Assembly (NCBI GenBank): GCA_016710365.1
Contig: JADJVW010000068.1
Span: 1 to 53,537, forward strand
Direction: 5' to 3'
DNA length: 53,537 nt
Origin: Candidatus Caldilinea saccharophila
GTDB taxonomy: Bacteria > Chloroflexota > Anaerolineae > Caldilineales > Caldilineaceae
Shown: one piece after another, positions 23,229-32,197 of the stretch
Position numbering within the stretch: position 1 is the stretch's first letter
Layout of the letters: each line of letters starts with the position of its first letter
Program-made: the position numbers and the translations under genes
Notes under the pieces: generated by a model
Database searches by the model: none
What the model was told of the DNA's origin: nothing
What the model saw: the letters and a program-made list of their open reading frames with translations, nothing else

Positions 23229-26200
23229 CTACTGTGGCGGCTCCGTCTGACTCTTGTTCGCGGCCATTTGCGCCATGATGCCCGGTGTAACGAGCGTGAC
23301 GAGCAGGTTAATCAGCGGATTCGCAATGCCGCTTTCCACCGTGGACATAAACCCGGTGCCCCATTGCGTGCCGGCGCCCTTGCCCGCCTCAAGGAATTTT
23401 GGCATCTCCGTCTGTAGCTTGCCCACGATGCCCGCAACCAATTGCGTGCCGTCTGCGGTCGCCAGGAAGCCCGCGACGAACGTCTGCCCCGCCTGTGCGC
23501 CGCCGCTTGTCATGTCGGTCCCGCCTGCGTTGGCGTTCGCCGCCGCTTCGCCTGCTGCGCCTGTGGCAACGCCCATTGCGCCGCCGGCCGCTGCTAGTGC
23601 CTGCTCAAGCGGGATGTTCATCTCCGTGGCGAGTTCTTGCGCGATTTCGGTAGCGAGGGCCGCCATGTTCTGGTCGCCCATAATCATGTTGCGCACGCGC
23701 TGCTTAACGAGGTCTTTGTCTATCAGGTCCGGACGTAGCCCGGATTGGAAGTCGCGATAGATGCTTGCCGCCGCGGTTTTGGCGTCAACGCCTGCCGCAA
23801 CCTGCGCCATGATGTCGGACCACGCCTGCGGTGCCGTCGCCTTAAATTCCTCAAGCCACGGCTGATTCGCAATGCCCTCGTTGGCAATGGCGGCAAGCCT
23901 GCGGGCGTTTTCGTTGATGTCGTCAGCGCGCGGGAGGATGCTTGCCGGGTCAAACCCGATGTCGGGTGACAGCGCGCCACTGAGCACGCCCTGCACCTTG
24001 CTTTTGAGGTCCTCGTATTCCTGATTGACTTCCTGTGTCGCCGCACCGACGCCGCCCGTCGCCTGCTCTACCTTGTCCAGCCCCGACGCCCATTCCTGCG
24101 TTTTCTGGACGTTGGCTTGCATGATGACGCCAATTTCAGCGGTGGTGTAGCCCTGCGCCCGCAGTGATTCAATCTGGTCGCGCGCCTGAACCTTGAGTTC
24201 CTGCCCCTTGGCGAGTGCGCCGTCAATGCCCATGTTGTCAATCAGGCCCGACGTGACGCCGTTAATCTGTGAGGTAATCCCGCCAAGCAAATCGCTGTTG
24301 GAGCGCATGACGCCTGTAGCGGCGTTCAACTGCTGCACAGCGCCAGTTAGATTGTAGATAACGCCAGCGGTCGCGCCCGCCTGCGCCTGTATCTGCGACA
24401 GCCCCGACGCAAAGCCCGCCGTAGCGTAGCCTGCCAGAATTAGCGCCGCCCGTGCGCGGTCCGCTTCCGTGACAACTTTCTCTGTGCTCTGCCCCGCCTT
24501 TTCTGCTTCACTGGCAAACGCCCGCGCGTTGGCGATGGCGTCCGCGGTGTTGAGTTGGATGGTATAGGCGATGGTTTGGTCGTCAATGCCAAGGCTAGAC
24601 AGCGTGCGGGCTAGTGCCTCTTGCCCTTGCTTAAATTGCGCCGCGTCCGCAAAGCCTGCCATTGCCTGCCCGCTGTCAGCGCCTGCCTGCGCTGCCTGAA
24701 TCATCAGCCCTTGGATGGTGCTAATGGCGTTGCCAGCCGCACTCAACGCGCTAGGAACAGCGGTAGCGGTGTCGCTGACGTATTGCAGCGAGGATGCAAA
24801 ATCAAATGTCAGCGTTGCGCCTTCTGCCCCCGACGCCCCCGCCTGCGCCATTGCTTGCGCTGCTGCTACCGTGGGACTTACCGCATCCTTGGCGGCGCGG
24901 GTCATGTCCTTCCAGCCTGTGATGCCCGTCCACAGGTTGTCATTCACCGCCATGATAGGACCGGGGACGTTCTGCATACTCCCCACAAGGGCGGCGTACT
25001 CGGCGCGTACTCGCTTGAGTTCTTCGAGATGCCCCGACCGCGTATCAAAGACAGGCTGCATTAAGTCGCTGTTGCCTGTCTCCATCAGCTTTGTCAGCAT
25101 CCGCGTATCGGCCATCATAGCCTCAAACTCGGTGCCGATTTGCTGCTCAAGCTCGAACAGGCGCTTCATTTGGTCTTCGGGCTTACTGAGCGCGCTCGAA
25201 TCCCCTAATGCCTGCCCTATCAGGTTAGGAACGTCAATCCCGCTGTCCTTGATAGCTTTAAGCGTGCCCTGCGCTACCTCGTTGCCGATACGGGCACCAG
25301 CTAAAGCGGGGTTCCAGTCGGTAAGCATCTTGTAAAACGCGTCACCGATTGCGCTTGACGAACCAGTTAATGCGGATGTGACGCCATCTACTAGCGCCGC
25401 GCCGATTGCGTATCCCGCCTGCTGCCCGAACCCGTCAACCCCCGACATATTGACGCGGGTAAAGATACTGCTGAGTTCATCCGCTGCCGCAGCCCCCGCC
25501 TTGGCAAACTCGGCCGCAATTGGCAAAGCAATTTGCCCCGCCTGAATTTGCAGGTTCGCCATCTGCGCATCAAGTTGGGCAAACGGGTTAACCTCAACCC
25601 CCTTGCCGATCATGCCCTGCGATTCACTCAGCACCTTATTAAATAGTGCCTGCTTGCGCTCTGCGTCGGACAGGCTTGCAGCGGTGCGCCCTAGCGATTT
25701 GGCGTAGTCGTCAAATACCTTTTCGCCGCCCGTGACAATGCCAAGGTTGTCGAGAATCAGCGGCGACATGCGCCCCAGGCCCGTTACCAGGTCATTGAAC
25801 GCATCCGTCGCGCTCATGCCCATAGCTTTACCGCGCACGGTCGCAACTTGCAGCAGTTCCACCATCTGTTGCGAGTTTTGCGCCACGCCTAGCATCATGG
25901 CGCGGTTGGCGGCAAGTATTAGGTCCTGGTCTGCGATCATGCCCTGCGATGCGCCACGCAGCGCGCCAAGCATCACGTCGCCGGATTCGCCCGCCGATGC
26001 TGCCAAGTCGTTGAACGAGGATTTGAGCGTTTCAAACGCCTGTGCGGATTTGGCGAGGTCATAGATTGCCGCCGCGCCCGCAATGGCACGGTCAGCCAGC
26101 ACGGTCAGCCCGCCCGCAATCAAGCCGCCCGTCAGTAGATTGCCTAGTTCGCCAAAGCCGCCGCCGACACCCGCCGCGGCGTCGTCAAGGTCGCCAAGGT

Positions 26201-26273
26201 CGGCTGATACCTGCCGGATGGCGCCGCTCGCCTCATTTTTGGCCCTAATTGCAATGTCTACATTACTCGCCAT
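23229..26273 (-). CDS. Tape measure protein
   Basis: 1,014 residues from the ATG at 26273 (MASNVDIAIRAKNEAS, the usual N-terminus of tape measures); an in-frame start seven codons earlier is less likely. Hydrophobic stretches near residues 45-70 (NLLTGGLIAGGLTVLADRAI), long helical segments, and a Gly/Ala-rich C-terminus (GVATGAAGEAAANANAGG) fit the family. The tail length should scale with this protein, about 150 nm at the usual 1.5 Angstrom per residue. Its start overlaps the chaperone frame upstream. Confidence 0.95.
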   Translation of the reverse strand: MASNVDIAIRAKNEASGAIRQVSADLGDLDDAAAGVGGGFGELGNLLTGGLIAGGLTVLADRAIAGAAAIYDLAKSAQAFETLKSSFNDLAASAGESGDVMLGALRGASQGMIADQDLILAANRAMMLGVAQNSQQMVELLQVATVRGKAMGMSATDAFNDLVTGLGRMSPLILDNLGIVTGGEKVFDDYAKSLGRTAASLSDAERKQALFNKVLSESQGMIGKGVEVNPFAQLDAQMANLQIQAGQIALPIAAEFAKAGAAAADELSSIFTRVNMSGVDGFGQQAGYAIGAALVDGVTSALTGSSSAIGDAFYKMLTDWNPALAGARIGNEVAQGTLKAIKDSGIDVPNLIGQALGDSSALSKPEDQMKRLFELEQQIGTEFEAMMADTRMLTKLMETGNSDLMQPVFDTRSGHLEELKRVRAEYAALVGSMQNVPGPIMAVNDNLWTGITGWKDMTRAAKDAVSPTVAAAQAMAQAGASGAEGATLTFDFASSLQYVSDTATAVPSALSAAGNAISTIQGLMIQAAQAGADSGQAMAGFADAAQFKQGQEALARTLSSLGIDDQTIAYTIQLNTADAIANARAFASEAEKAGQSTEKVVTEADRARAALILAGYATAGFASGLSQIQAQAGATAGVIYNLTGAVQQLNAATGVMRSNSDLLGGITSQINGVTSGLIDNMGIDGALAKGQELKVQARDQIESLRAQGYTTAEIGVIMQANVQKTQEWASGLDKVEQATGGVGAATQEVNQEYEDLKSKVQGVLSGALSPDIGFDPASILPRADDINENARRLAAIANEGIANQPWLEEFKATAPQAWSDIMAQVAAGVDAKTAAASIYRDFQSGLRPDLIDKDLVKQRVRNMIMGDQNMAALATEIAQELATEMNIPLEQALAAAGGAMGVATGAAGEAAANANAGGTDMTSGGAQAGQTFVAGFLATADGTQLVAGIVGKLQTEMPKFLEAGKGAGTQWGTGFMSTVESGIANPLINLLVTLVTPGIMAQMAANKSQTEPPQ

Positions 26274-26948
26274 GTGCGGCTTCCCATTCGTCAAAAATGG
26301 CGTTATGGCGCTGTATCTGCCGCCATTCGCGCGGGGTCAGGCTGTCGGTGGGTAACTTGCCTTCGGTAATGAGGGTGTTCTTTGCTTCCAAGTCCACGAT
26401 TCGCCCCACCTCTAACGCCCGTTGCAATCGCAGCCAGTCGATTCTGTCCAGTTCCTCAAGCGTCCTGCCGGGAAACGTCTGCATCAGCCACCAGTCGAGG
26501 TACTCCCGGTTGTCGTGCAGATACACCGCTTCCGCAATGCCGCGCTCGGCGCTCAGGTCATCATCTAGACTGACGTTAGCGCGGCTGTCATCGTCGGTGC
26601 TGTCTGAATCCCCGTCCCGTTGTTGGGCAATGACAGCCGCGCGGATGCGTTTCCCAAGGCGCGCCGCTTTGCAATCGCCCGCGGCATGGTGGCGCCTAGC
26701 CAGCCAAAGACAAGCACGTCAACGTCAACCAATCCTTCGTCGCTAATCTGCGCCGGGTCGGTGATGGCGCCGCCGTCTACCGTCTGGATGTGGCAGGCGA
26801 CAACCTTGCTGCGCAGAAACGAGTAAAAATCGTCATTCTGCGCAGCAAGCATTTTCGTCACGTCGCCCTGCGTCCAGCGCGGCGAGAAGTCGATCCACGT
26901 CTCGCTATACTCAGGGTCGTCACAGTAAATCCGAATCGGGTCAGCCAT
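26263..26948 (-). CDS. Tail assembly chaperone frameshift product (gpGT-like)
   Basis: The long form is read from 26948 through residue 100 and then, after a -1 slip at 26649-26655, continues as RIRAAVIAQQRDGDSDSTDD to YLDWWLMQTFPGRTLEELD, ending at 26263. The product is 228 residues. The extension is in the same position and order as lambda gpG-T: it directly precedes the tape measure and its end overlaps that gene. The downstream frame has no good start of its own, which supports frameshifting over independent translation. The protein helps load tail tube subunits on the tape measure. Confidence 0.85.
26565..26948 (-). CDS. Tail assembly chaperone short form (gpG-like)
   Basis: 127 residues, MADPIRIYCDDPEYSETW..., with SPRWTQGDVTKMLAAQNDDF and VDVDVLVFGWLGATMPRA. 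It is made without frameshifting and ends at 26565. Its first codon overlaps the stop of the small gene before it. Confidence 0.85.
   Translation of the reverse strand: MADPIRIYCDDPEYSETWIDFSPRWTQGDVTKMLAAQNDDFYSFLRSKVVACHIQTVDGGAITDPAQISDEGLVDVDVLVFGWLGATMPRAIAKRRALGNASARLSLPNNGTGIQTAPTMTAALTSV
26649..26655 (-). promoter_or_regulatory. Slippery heptamer for programmed -1 frameshifting
   Basis: Read on the - strand the sequence is G GGA AAC, a canonical X XXY YYZ heptamer, and it is in the correct zero frame (codons TTG GGA AAC). Slipping back one base opens a 128-codon extension. Confidence 0.9.
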
Positions 26949-27114
26949 TATTCGCCAATCTCCGTTGCCTTACTCGCCATGTTGGTCGGTCGGGGCGGCG
27001 TGGTCGCGGCGCTGGGCCCCGGGCGTCGGGCACGCGGCGGCGCCGGCGGGTTGACCCAGCCTGCACCATCTTGCCACTGGCCCTTTCGGGCCCCGGGGCA
27101 CTCACCTCAGCCAT
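26948..27114 (-). CDS. Small Pro-rich tail-module protein (one apparent indel)
   Basis: The ATG at 27114 reads MAEVSAPGPERAS. After one shift it continues QWQDGAGWVNPPAPPRARRP and TNMASKATEIGE, stopping at a TAA that overlaps the chaperone ATG. It is about 55 residues, Pro- and Arg-rich. It occupies the slot between tail-tube and chaperone genes. The function is unknown. Confidence 0.45.
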
Positions 27115-27123
27115 GTGCTACCC

Positions 27124-27534
27124 CTATGCCGCGACGCGGGTCGGTGCGCCGGACAGTTTCAGGTCACAGGAGAACGTGCGCAGCCCGTTAGCCGGGGACT
27201 GAATCGCGTAGTTCTCGATTTCGCCGCCGTTGGAGCCGGAAGCCGTCCATGTGTAGGTGACGGTGCTGGAACCTTCGGTGTAGACAATGACGACGGTGCG
27301 CTTGGTGCCGCTGCCGGCGTCGGGTGCCAGGAAGCCGTCGAGTGCAACCGTCCAGTTGCCCGATAGCGTGAGCTTGTTGTCAGCATCGCCCGCGATGAAC
27401 GTCTTGGCGGTGTCGCCCAAACTGGTTGTCTCCAACTGGTCAATCGTGCGCTCCATGTCGGCTTGCGTGACATAGTTCGTAATTGCGTTGCTGTTGTACG
27501 TTACTGTGGTATTCCCACGTGCCTTCTGTGCCAT
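27124..27534 (-). CDS. Tail tube-like structural protein
   Basis: 136 residues. NTTVTYNSNAITNYVTQADM, LETTSLGDTAKTFIAGDADN and LSGNWTVALDGFLAPDAG follow the beta-sandwich pattern of phage tail tube proteins (T-fG-A-x-FI-G). It is adjacent to a larger protein of similar pattern, so this may be a second tube-type or tail-decorating protein. Confidence 0.65.
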   Translation of the reverse strand: MAQKARGNTTVTYNSNAITNYVTQADMERTIDQLETTSLGDTAKTFIAGDADNKLTLSGNWTVALDGFLAPDAGSGTKRTVVIVYTEGSSTVTYTWTASGSNGGEIENYAIQSPANGLRTFSCDLKLSGAPTRVAA

Positions 27535-27551
27535 TACCTAATCCCCCTGCC

Positions 27552-28310
27552 CTATGCGGGCTGTGTTACCCCATCTACCGTCGCGACCACGGCGATTGTG
27601 AAGCCTGTCGCGCCGCCCATGCTTGCAATGTTCACGCGCAGCCACCTGTTGACCGTGCCGGTCATCGCGGCGCTAGTGGCGTGCCCCACCGCGCTAAACG
27701 TGACTGTGCCCTCGTCCAAGTAAGTGCCGCCCTCTGTGGCGCTGCTCTGCACCTTGACACTGGCGTTGGTCGCCGTGCCCGTGATAGAAAACACCCATAC
27801 GTAGATGTCGCCACCCGCAGAACCCGCCGCGCCGATGTCGTAAGATGTCTTATTGCCGGTCGCGGTGATTGCGCCGTACCACAGGCACAGCCCGCGCCGC
27901 AAGCCGTAGTCACCCGCCATAAAGCTGCCATCAATGCCGAGTACGCCCGTCGCCGGTGCGCTAATCTTCATCTGGTCGGCACTGGTCAGCGGGAGCACGT
28001 AGCACGGCATACCGGCGTCACCGGTCGCGCTGTCGGCCAGCATCAAGCCGACCTGCGTCGTATTCAGCGCGGCAAAGCGGTCATACAATTCCTGCTCCCA
28101 CCCGCCAGAATCAGCCGTCAAACTGGACACGTAGCCCGTTATCTTGATGCTCGATTCGGGGTCTGTGGTTATGAACTCCTTAGCCGTCGCTTGGAAGGCG
28201 GTGACTTCTTCCGTACCAATCGACATGCTGATTTCGGCGCTGGCGGTCTTGGTGCTCATGTCGAAATCATCAACCCACAGCCGCGACCAACGTCCCTTAG
28301 TGCCTGCCAT
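27552..28310 (-). CDS. Major tail (tube) protein
   Basis: 252 residues from the ATG at 28310 (MAGTKGRWSRLWVDDFDMST). The sequence ASAEISMSIGTEEVTAFQAT, then AKEFITTDPESSIKITGYVS is typical of the tube family. The C-terminal 100 residues (YVWVFSITGTATNASVKVQS) form an added beta domain, as seen in Ig-like extensions of major tail proteins. Its position after the head-tail connector genes fits. Confidence 0.75.
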   Translation of the reverse strand: MAGTKGRWSRLWVDDFDMSTKTASAEISMSIGTEEVTAFQATAKEFITTDPESSIKITGYVSSLTADSGGWEQELYDRFAALNTTQVGLMLADSATGDAGMPCYVLPLTSADQMKISAPATGVLGIDGSFMAGDYGLRRGLCLWYGAITATGNKTSYDIGAAGSAGGDIYVWVFSITGTATNASVKVQSSATEGGTYLDEGTVTFSAVGHATSAAMTGTVNRWLRVNIASMGGATGFTIAVVATVDGVTQPA

Positions 28311-28311
28311 G

Positions 28312-28707
28312 TCAATCACTCCCCGTCACTGTCGCGACAATTACCCAATACGCCGCGTCGCCAATCTGCTCGGCGTCCAGTCGCAGCGTCCAACTGTCCA
28401 CCACGCCGCCAAGTGCCTCGTCGGCTAACGTCGCCTGCAATGCGTCGATTACCGCTAACGCCTTGCTGTAGTTGGCCGGCTGCGTGTTTTGGCCCATTGC
28501 CTCAACCGCAATCACCAGGTCGCAGGTCAGCGACGGTAGGCCCATCTGCCCGCCCATGCTGGCAATCGTGGTTTCGCCCTGCGGTAGCCGCGGCCACTGC
28601 GCCGGCAGCTGCGCCGTGCTCAGTTGCGTAGGCGGCGACGTGTAGCGTTTGACGACGCCTGTCACGTCAAGCCCCGCCAACGTTGCGGTGTACTCGGTGT
28701 AGGTCAT
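28312..28707 (-). CDS. Tail terminator / tail completion-like protein
   Basis: 131 residues. It lies between the connector and the tube protein, the usual place of the tail terminator. Sequence: TEYTATLAGLDVTGV, LPSLTCDLVIAVEAM, ALAVIDALQATLADEALGGV. The alpha/beta pattern suits that family. Start and stop overlap both neighbours by a few bases. Confidence 0.55.
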   Translation of the reverse strand: MTYTEYTATLAGLDVTGVVKRYTSPPTQLSTAQLPAQWPRLPQGETTIASMGGQMGLPSLTCDLVIAVEAMGQNTQPANYSKALAVIDALQATLADEALGGVVDSWTLRLDAEQIGDAAYWVIVATVTGSD

Positions 28708-29267
28708 ACGTACCGCCTCTTGTACGGTGCCAGCATTGCCTCAACGTCGGACGGTATGCGGCTTGGCAGTATCGTGATATCGCCCGCAATGACAGGCGCA
28801 TCGTTGCCCGTGTTGTCTTTCTGGCGATACATCCATGCCACTAACCGCACGGTCGCGTGTGCCACGTCTGCGGGCGCCGTCGTGCTGTACGCCCACTTGC
28901 CCGTAACGGCAATGTCAGCCGAGATACCGTCCCACGCCAGGCCCACCACCGCCCGCAGGCGCAGCGCATGCCACGGCGTCAAGTTGCGCGGCTCCGTCGT
29001 GTAAGACGTGGGCGCAACCGTGATACCGTCGCCGTTGACCACGCTTGTAACGGCGCACAGGTCCGCGTCAAGGTGCAGCGTCAGCCCGTCCACGCTACGA
29101 CAATCGTAGTGCCGCGTACTGTCGGCGCCTGCCTCGAACGTGCGTTGGCACATGCCATCTACCGCCGCCTGCGCCCGCGCGAGCAGTTGCGTCAGCAGCG
29201 CATCGTCGATGGCGCTTTCGTCAATGCCTAGATATGCGGTTAGGTCGGACAGCGACGCGTAAGACAT
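28704..29267 (-). CDS. Head-tail connector (gp6-like)
   Basis: 187 residues beginning MSYASLSDLTAYLGIDESAI, followed by LLTQLLARAQAAVDGMCQRT, the characteristic alpha-helical start of phage head-tail connector proteins. Later segments VVGLAWDGISADIAVTGKWA and HATVRLVAWMYRQKD also match. The protein joins the portal-capsid vertex to the tail. Confidence 0.8.
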   Translation of the reverse strand: MSYASLSDLTAYLGIDESAIDDALLTQLLARAQAAVDGMCQRTFEAGADSTRHYDCRSVDGLTLHLDADLCAVTSVVNGDGITVAPTSYTTEPRNLTPWHALRLRAVVGLAWDGISADIAVTGKWAYSTTAPADVAHATVRLVAWMYRQKDNTGNDAPVIAGDITILPSRIPSDVEAMLAPYKRRYV

Positions 29268-29269
29268 GG

Positions 29270-29464
29270 TTACGCCTGTTTCCCCTTGGGTGCAGCCTGC
29301 GGCTTGTTCTCTGGCAGGGTTTCGCCTTCCGCGAGCACGATCATACCGTCGCGCAGCAGTTCCCGCGCCTGTCGTTCCGTCACGTCAAGCGGCTGTCCCG
29401 CGGTGCCCAGGATGTAGGCGCCATCGATTACCGCTACAAACGTCTGTAGTGCGCTTGCTTTCAT
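29270..29464 (-). CDS. Small head-module protein
   Basis: 64 residues: MKASALQTFVAVIDGAYILG, then VTERQARELLRDGMIVLAEG, then a basic Pro/Lys tail. Such small proteins often lie between the capsid and connector genes. No firm family name. Confidence 0.6.
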   Translation of the reverse strand: MKASALQTFVAVIDGAYILGTAGQPLDVTERQARELLRDGMIVLAEGETLPENKPQAAPKGKQA

Positions 29465-29472
29465 GTTGCCAC

Positions 29473-29928
29473 CTACTTAGCCCACGCCGTGACACTTACG
29501 GTCACAGGGGCAGTTGTAGCGAGTGTTGCATATGCGCAGGCAAAGCGCCCGAACAATGGCGCCTGTACGAACGTGCTTGCATCGGCGGCGCTAGTTGCCA
29601 AGTTCATGCCGTCAACCAGGTTTGTGCCGTTGTTGCTGTACTGAATCTTGACGGTGACGGTCTGCGTGTCGCTCACGTCGATAATGCTCTGCACGTCCGC
29701 TACTGCCCACTTACCAAGTTCCCAACACGTACCCTGCGCGCTTGCCGTGATAGCCGTGCCGCTGAACAGGGTGTAGAGTTGCGGATTGAGTCCGACAGGC
29801 TGCGTAATGCTCACCGGAGTTGGCGCAGCGGCGAGGGCGGGAGTACCGCCCCCACCGTTCATTGCACCAAACAGGGCGAGCGCAAGCAGGGCGCATACTG
29901 CGATTGCAATTGTTGCTTTGCGCATCAT
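29473..29928 (-). CDS. Secreted or surface protein inside the head module
   Basis: 151 residues from the ATG at 29928 (MMRKATIAIAVCALLALALF), a signal peptide with Lys/Arg start, hydrophobic core and LAAA cleavage region near PALAAAPTP. The mature part is Thr/Ser/Ala-rich and beta-rich (TAITASAQGTCWELG, VTVKIQYSNNGTNL). A signal peptide is unexpected between capsid and connector genes. The longer in-frame start at 29961 would place extra residues before it and overlap the capsid gene. It could be a head decoration protein with a coincidental hydrophobic N-terminus, or a moron. Confidence 0.6.
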   Translation of the reverse strand: MMRKATIAIAVCALLALALFGAMNGGGGTPALAAAPTPVSITQPVGLNPQLYTLFSGTAITASAQGTCWELGKWAVADVQSIIDVSDTQTVTVKIQYSNNGTNLVDGMNLATSAADASTFVQAPLFGRFACAYATLATTAPVTVSVTAWAK

Positions 29929-29938
29929 TCCCCCCTGA

Positions 29939-31687
29939 CTAGGCGTGTAGCCCGTAGCCAATTGCGCCCGCCTGCAAGATTTCGTACACAGCGCGGAAGG
30001 CGTAGATAAACCGTACTTGTCCGGTCGCGGCGAGGGTGTACGGGTCGCGCAGCACGGTCAGACCGGGAGCCTCGCGGAAGCCCATATACGACCAGTTGCC
30101 GAAGAACACAGACTTGACGCCGGTCCCGATTGCCGCGGCCTTGACGGACTTGAGCACCGGATAACCGAGCAGGTCGCCACCGCGCCGGGGCGGTACGTTC
30201 TCCATGCCGGTGTAGAAGCGGTCGGTCGTCACGATGGAGTTAATTGCCCACTGTGTAGACGGGCGCATAATCCATGCGACAGACTGCGTGTCATCCAGGT
30301 ACGGGTCGAGCGTGTCATTGCCGACCATTTCCTCAAGCTTGCCGGCGGCAATCGAGGTATTGGCAAAGTCGGCCAACTTGGTGCCCGTCGCGGCTTCGGT
30401 GAGCAGCAGGCTATTGTGAGTCTTAGCCAACCCGCGGCCAACGAAGTCGTTGAGGAAGGTCAGCAGGTTGCTATCCTCGTCCTCAAGCAGCTCCAAGGAA
30501 AGTTCGACTTTCTTGGTGTACTTGACGAGGGTCATCGCCACCTTGCTAATCGCCGGGGCGTCGCGGTCGAAGGCGGCGACTTCATTCGTGCTGACAAACT
30601 CGCCATCGGCTTCGTTGTCAATCGGGACGTTGACGGTCGTGCCTTTGCCGGGGATGTTCATAATGCCGAGCTTGTTCGCCAGCATGGATTCATTGCGCCG
30701 CGCGATGATGCCCTGATAGTGGCCGGTGGGAACCGCGTCGCCGCCGTCTGCCGCCGTGCCGATGTTCATGTCGGTATCGTTGCTCGCCTTGATTGCACCA
30801 AGGGAAACGCTGCCGTCAGTCTCCATCAGGTGTTTAACGCCGCCCATGTCGCCGCGCTTGTACCACGCAGCCAGGGCCTTGACTTCGGTATCGCCGCGGC
30901 CCGACTTGAGCACGACGGGAGCCGCCACTGCTACGGGCGGGTTGACTGGCTTGACAAGTGCAGCCTTGATGGCGGCAACTTCTTCTTCGGTAAATTCCAT
31001 TTTCGTACTCTCCACCGCGGGAACGTCGCCCGCGTCGTCTTGTGCTGATTGCTGAATTACTGCTGTATCGCCAACCTCTACCGCTTTCGCTTCCATGAGC
31101 ACCGCGGGTTGCTCGCCCGCCTCCGGCTCTAGGTCGGCGTCTGCCGTGTCGGTTATGACTTCTGTCTCGTCCGCCTGCTGCTCTGCCGGCTCCTGCTGCG
31201 CCAACCACGCCTTAAGCGGTAGCACCTGTGTCGCCACAAGCCCCGCCGCGGGTGTCGGTGTCAGGCTGGCGTCCTTGCCAAGCGGCCAGTGCGTGATACG
31301 CGCCGCCTTGCCTTCGTCCTCGCGCTCGACAAGGTTCGGGAGGGTGCCGCTGCTCCAACCCAACTTGCCCGCTTCGGCCATTGCGTAGATGGCGCGCTCG
31401 TATTCGTCGCGCATCTGTAGCTGTGCCTCAACCCATACACCCACGTCGTCAAAGCGCAGCGTGCCCTTGCCGAGTTTGCGATGCTTGAGCACCGGGTCAA
31501 AGCCGTGACCGTAATAGACGGTCACGCGGTCGCCGTCCTCTGCATCGAAGTCACAGCCTGCCGGGAAATAGTCGCCGGTTAGGTCCGGTGTATCTGCGTC
31601 GGAGTAGCGCACCAGGTAGCCCGCAACGCGCCCGTCGCCTAACGCCTTGATTGCCCCGCCGATGGCGAGTAGTGTGTCTGTGGTCAT
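29939..31687 (-). CDS. Prohead protease fused to HK97-type major capsid protein
   Basis: 582 residues. Residues 1-160 form the HK97-type prohead protease: VTVYYGHGFDPVLKHRKLG with catalytic His61, and AGKLGWSSGTLPN with the active-site serine at 112/113. A flexible acidic linker (residues 160-230) leads to MEFTEEEVAAIKAALVKP and the capsid domain (ADGGDAVPTGHYQGIIARRN, MNIPGKGTTVNVPIDNEADG, LLEDEDSNLLTFLNDFVGRG, DLLGYPVLKS). The protease would cut the delta/linker region during maturation. Met230 may also be an internal start for free capsid. Confidence 0.9.
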   Translation of the reverse strand: MTTDTLLAIGGAIKALGDGRVAGYLVRYSDADTPDLTGDYFPAGCDFDAEDGDRVTVYYGHGFDPVLKHRKLGKGTLRFDDVGVWVEAQLQMRDEYERAIYAMAEAGKLGWSSGTLPNLVEREDEGKAARITHWPLGKDASLTPTPAAGLVATQVLPLKAWLAQQEPAEQQADETEVITDTADADLEPEAGEQPAVLMEAKAVEVGDTAVIQQSAQDDAGDVPAVESTKMEFTEEEVAAIKAALVKPVNPPVAVAAPVVLKSGRGDTEVKALAAWYKRGDMGGVKHLMETDGSVSLGAIKASNDTDMNIGTAADGGDAVPTGHYQGIIARRNESMLANKLGIMNIPGKGTTVNVPIDNEADGEFVSTNEVAAFDRDAPAISKVAMTLVKYTKKVELSLELLEDEDSNLLTFLNDFVGRGLAKTHNSLLLTEAATGTKLADFANTSIAAGKLEEMVGNDTLDPYLDDTQSVAWIMRPSTQWAINSIVTTDRFYTGMENVPPRRGGDLLGYPVLKSVKAAAIGTGVKSVFFGNWSYMGFREAPGLTVLRDPYTLAATGQVRFIYAFRAVYEILQAGAIGYGLHA

Positions 31688-32184
31688 CGTGTCGCCCTCT
31701 CTATCGCGTCCTTGATGCGCTTGGTGACTTTCGCCTCAAACTGTGCGATTGCCTGCGCATCGGTGCGCCAACGTCCCTTGTGCATCCATGCCTGTGTTGC
31801 CGCGGCTTGCACCCACTTGGCATAGTTGATGGCGTTGCCCACCTTGCCCACGGTTTCCGTTGCCGTCTGCCGCACGCTTGTGGTCCACGCCTGCCCCAAC
31901 TTGCCGGTGCGCCTGTAGCCTTCGTAGTACGACCGTCGCCCCTTAGTCCAGCCCCGCGACCGCGCCATAAAGTCAGCCGACTTACCGCCGCGTGTCGTAA
32001 ATCGCACGGGGGACATTGCCGGCCCCTGTATTGCCGCCGGCTTGGGTGGGTATTTCTTCATGTAGGTTTCAATCTCAATCACGGACGCCGACACCGCGCC
32101 ACGAATAGCGTCGGATGCGGCGATGCGCTTGAGCGATGACATGGTGGCGTCGATGCCCTTGACTTCGATGGAGAGGTCAGCCAT
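31684..32184 (-). CDS. HK97 gp10-like minor head/neck protein
   Basis: 166 residues from the ATG at 32184. MADLSIEVKGIDATMSSLKR is the usual N-terminus of the family. Later segments MKKYPPKPAAIQGP, YYEGYRRTGKLGQAWTTSV and INYAKWVQAAATQAWMHKGR match the head-tail joining or neck proteins. The stop overlaps the protease start. The gene begins 14 bp from the G-rich block, so its upstream region cannot be read. Confidence 0.75.
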   Translation of the reverse strand: MADLSIEVKGIDATMSSLKRIAASDAIRGAVSASVIEIETYMKKYPPKPAAIQGPAMSPVRFTTRGGKSADFMARSRGWTKGRRSYYEGYRRTGKLGQAWTTSVRQTATETVGKVGNAINYAKWVQAAATQAWMHKGRWRTDAQAIAQFEAKVTKRIKDAIERATR

Positions 32185-32197
32185 TGCGCGGCTGTAA

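Noticed and set aside
29266..31048. Long + strand frames opposite the capsid gene
   Set aside because: Shadow frames of the well-supported protease-capsid gene.
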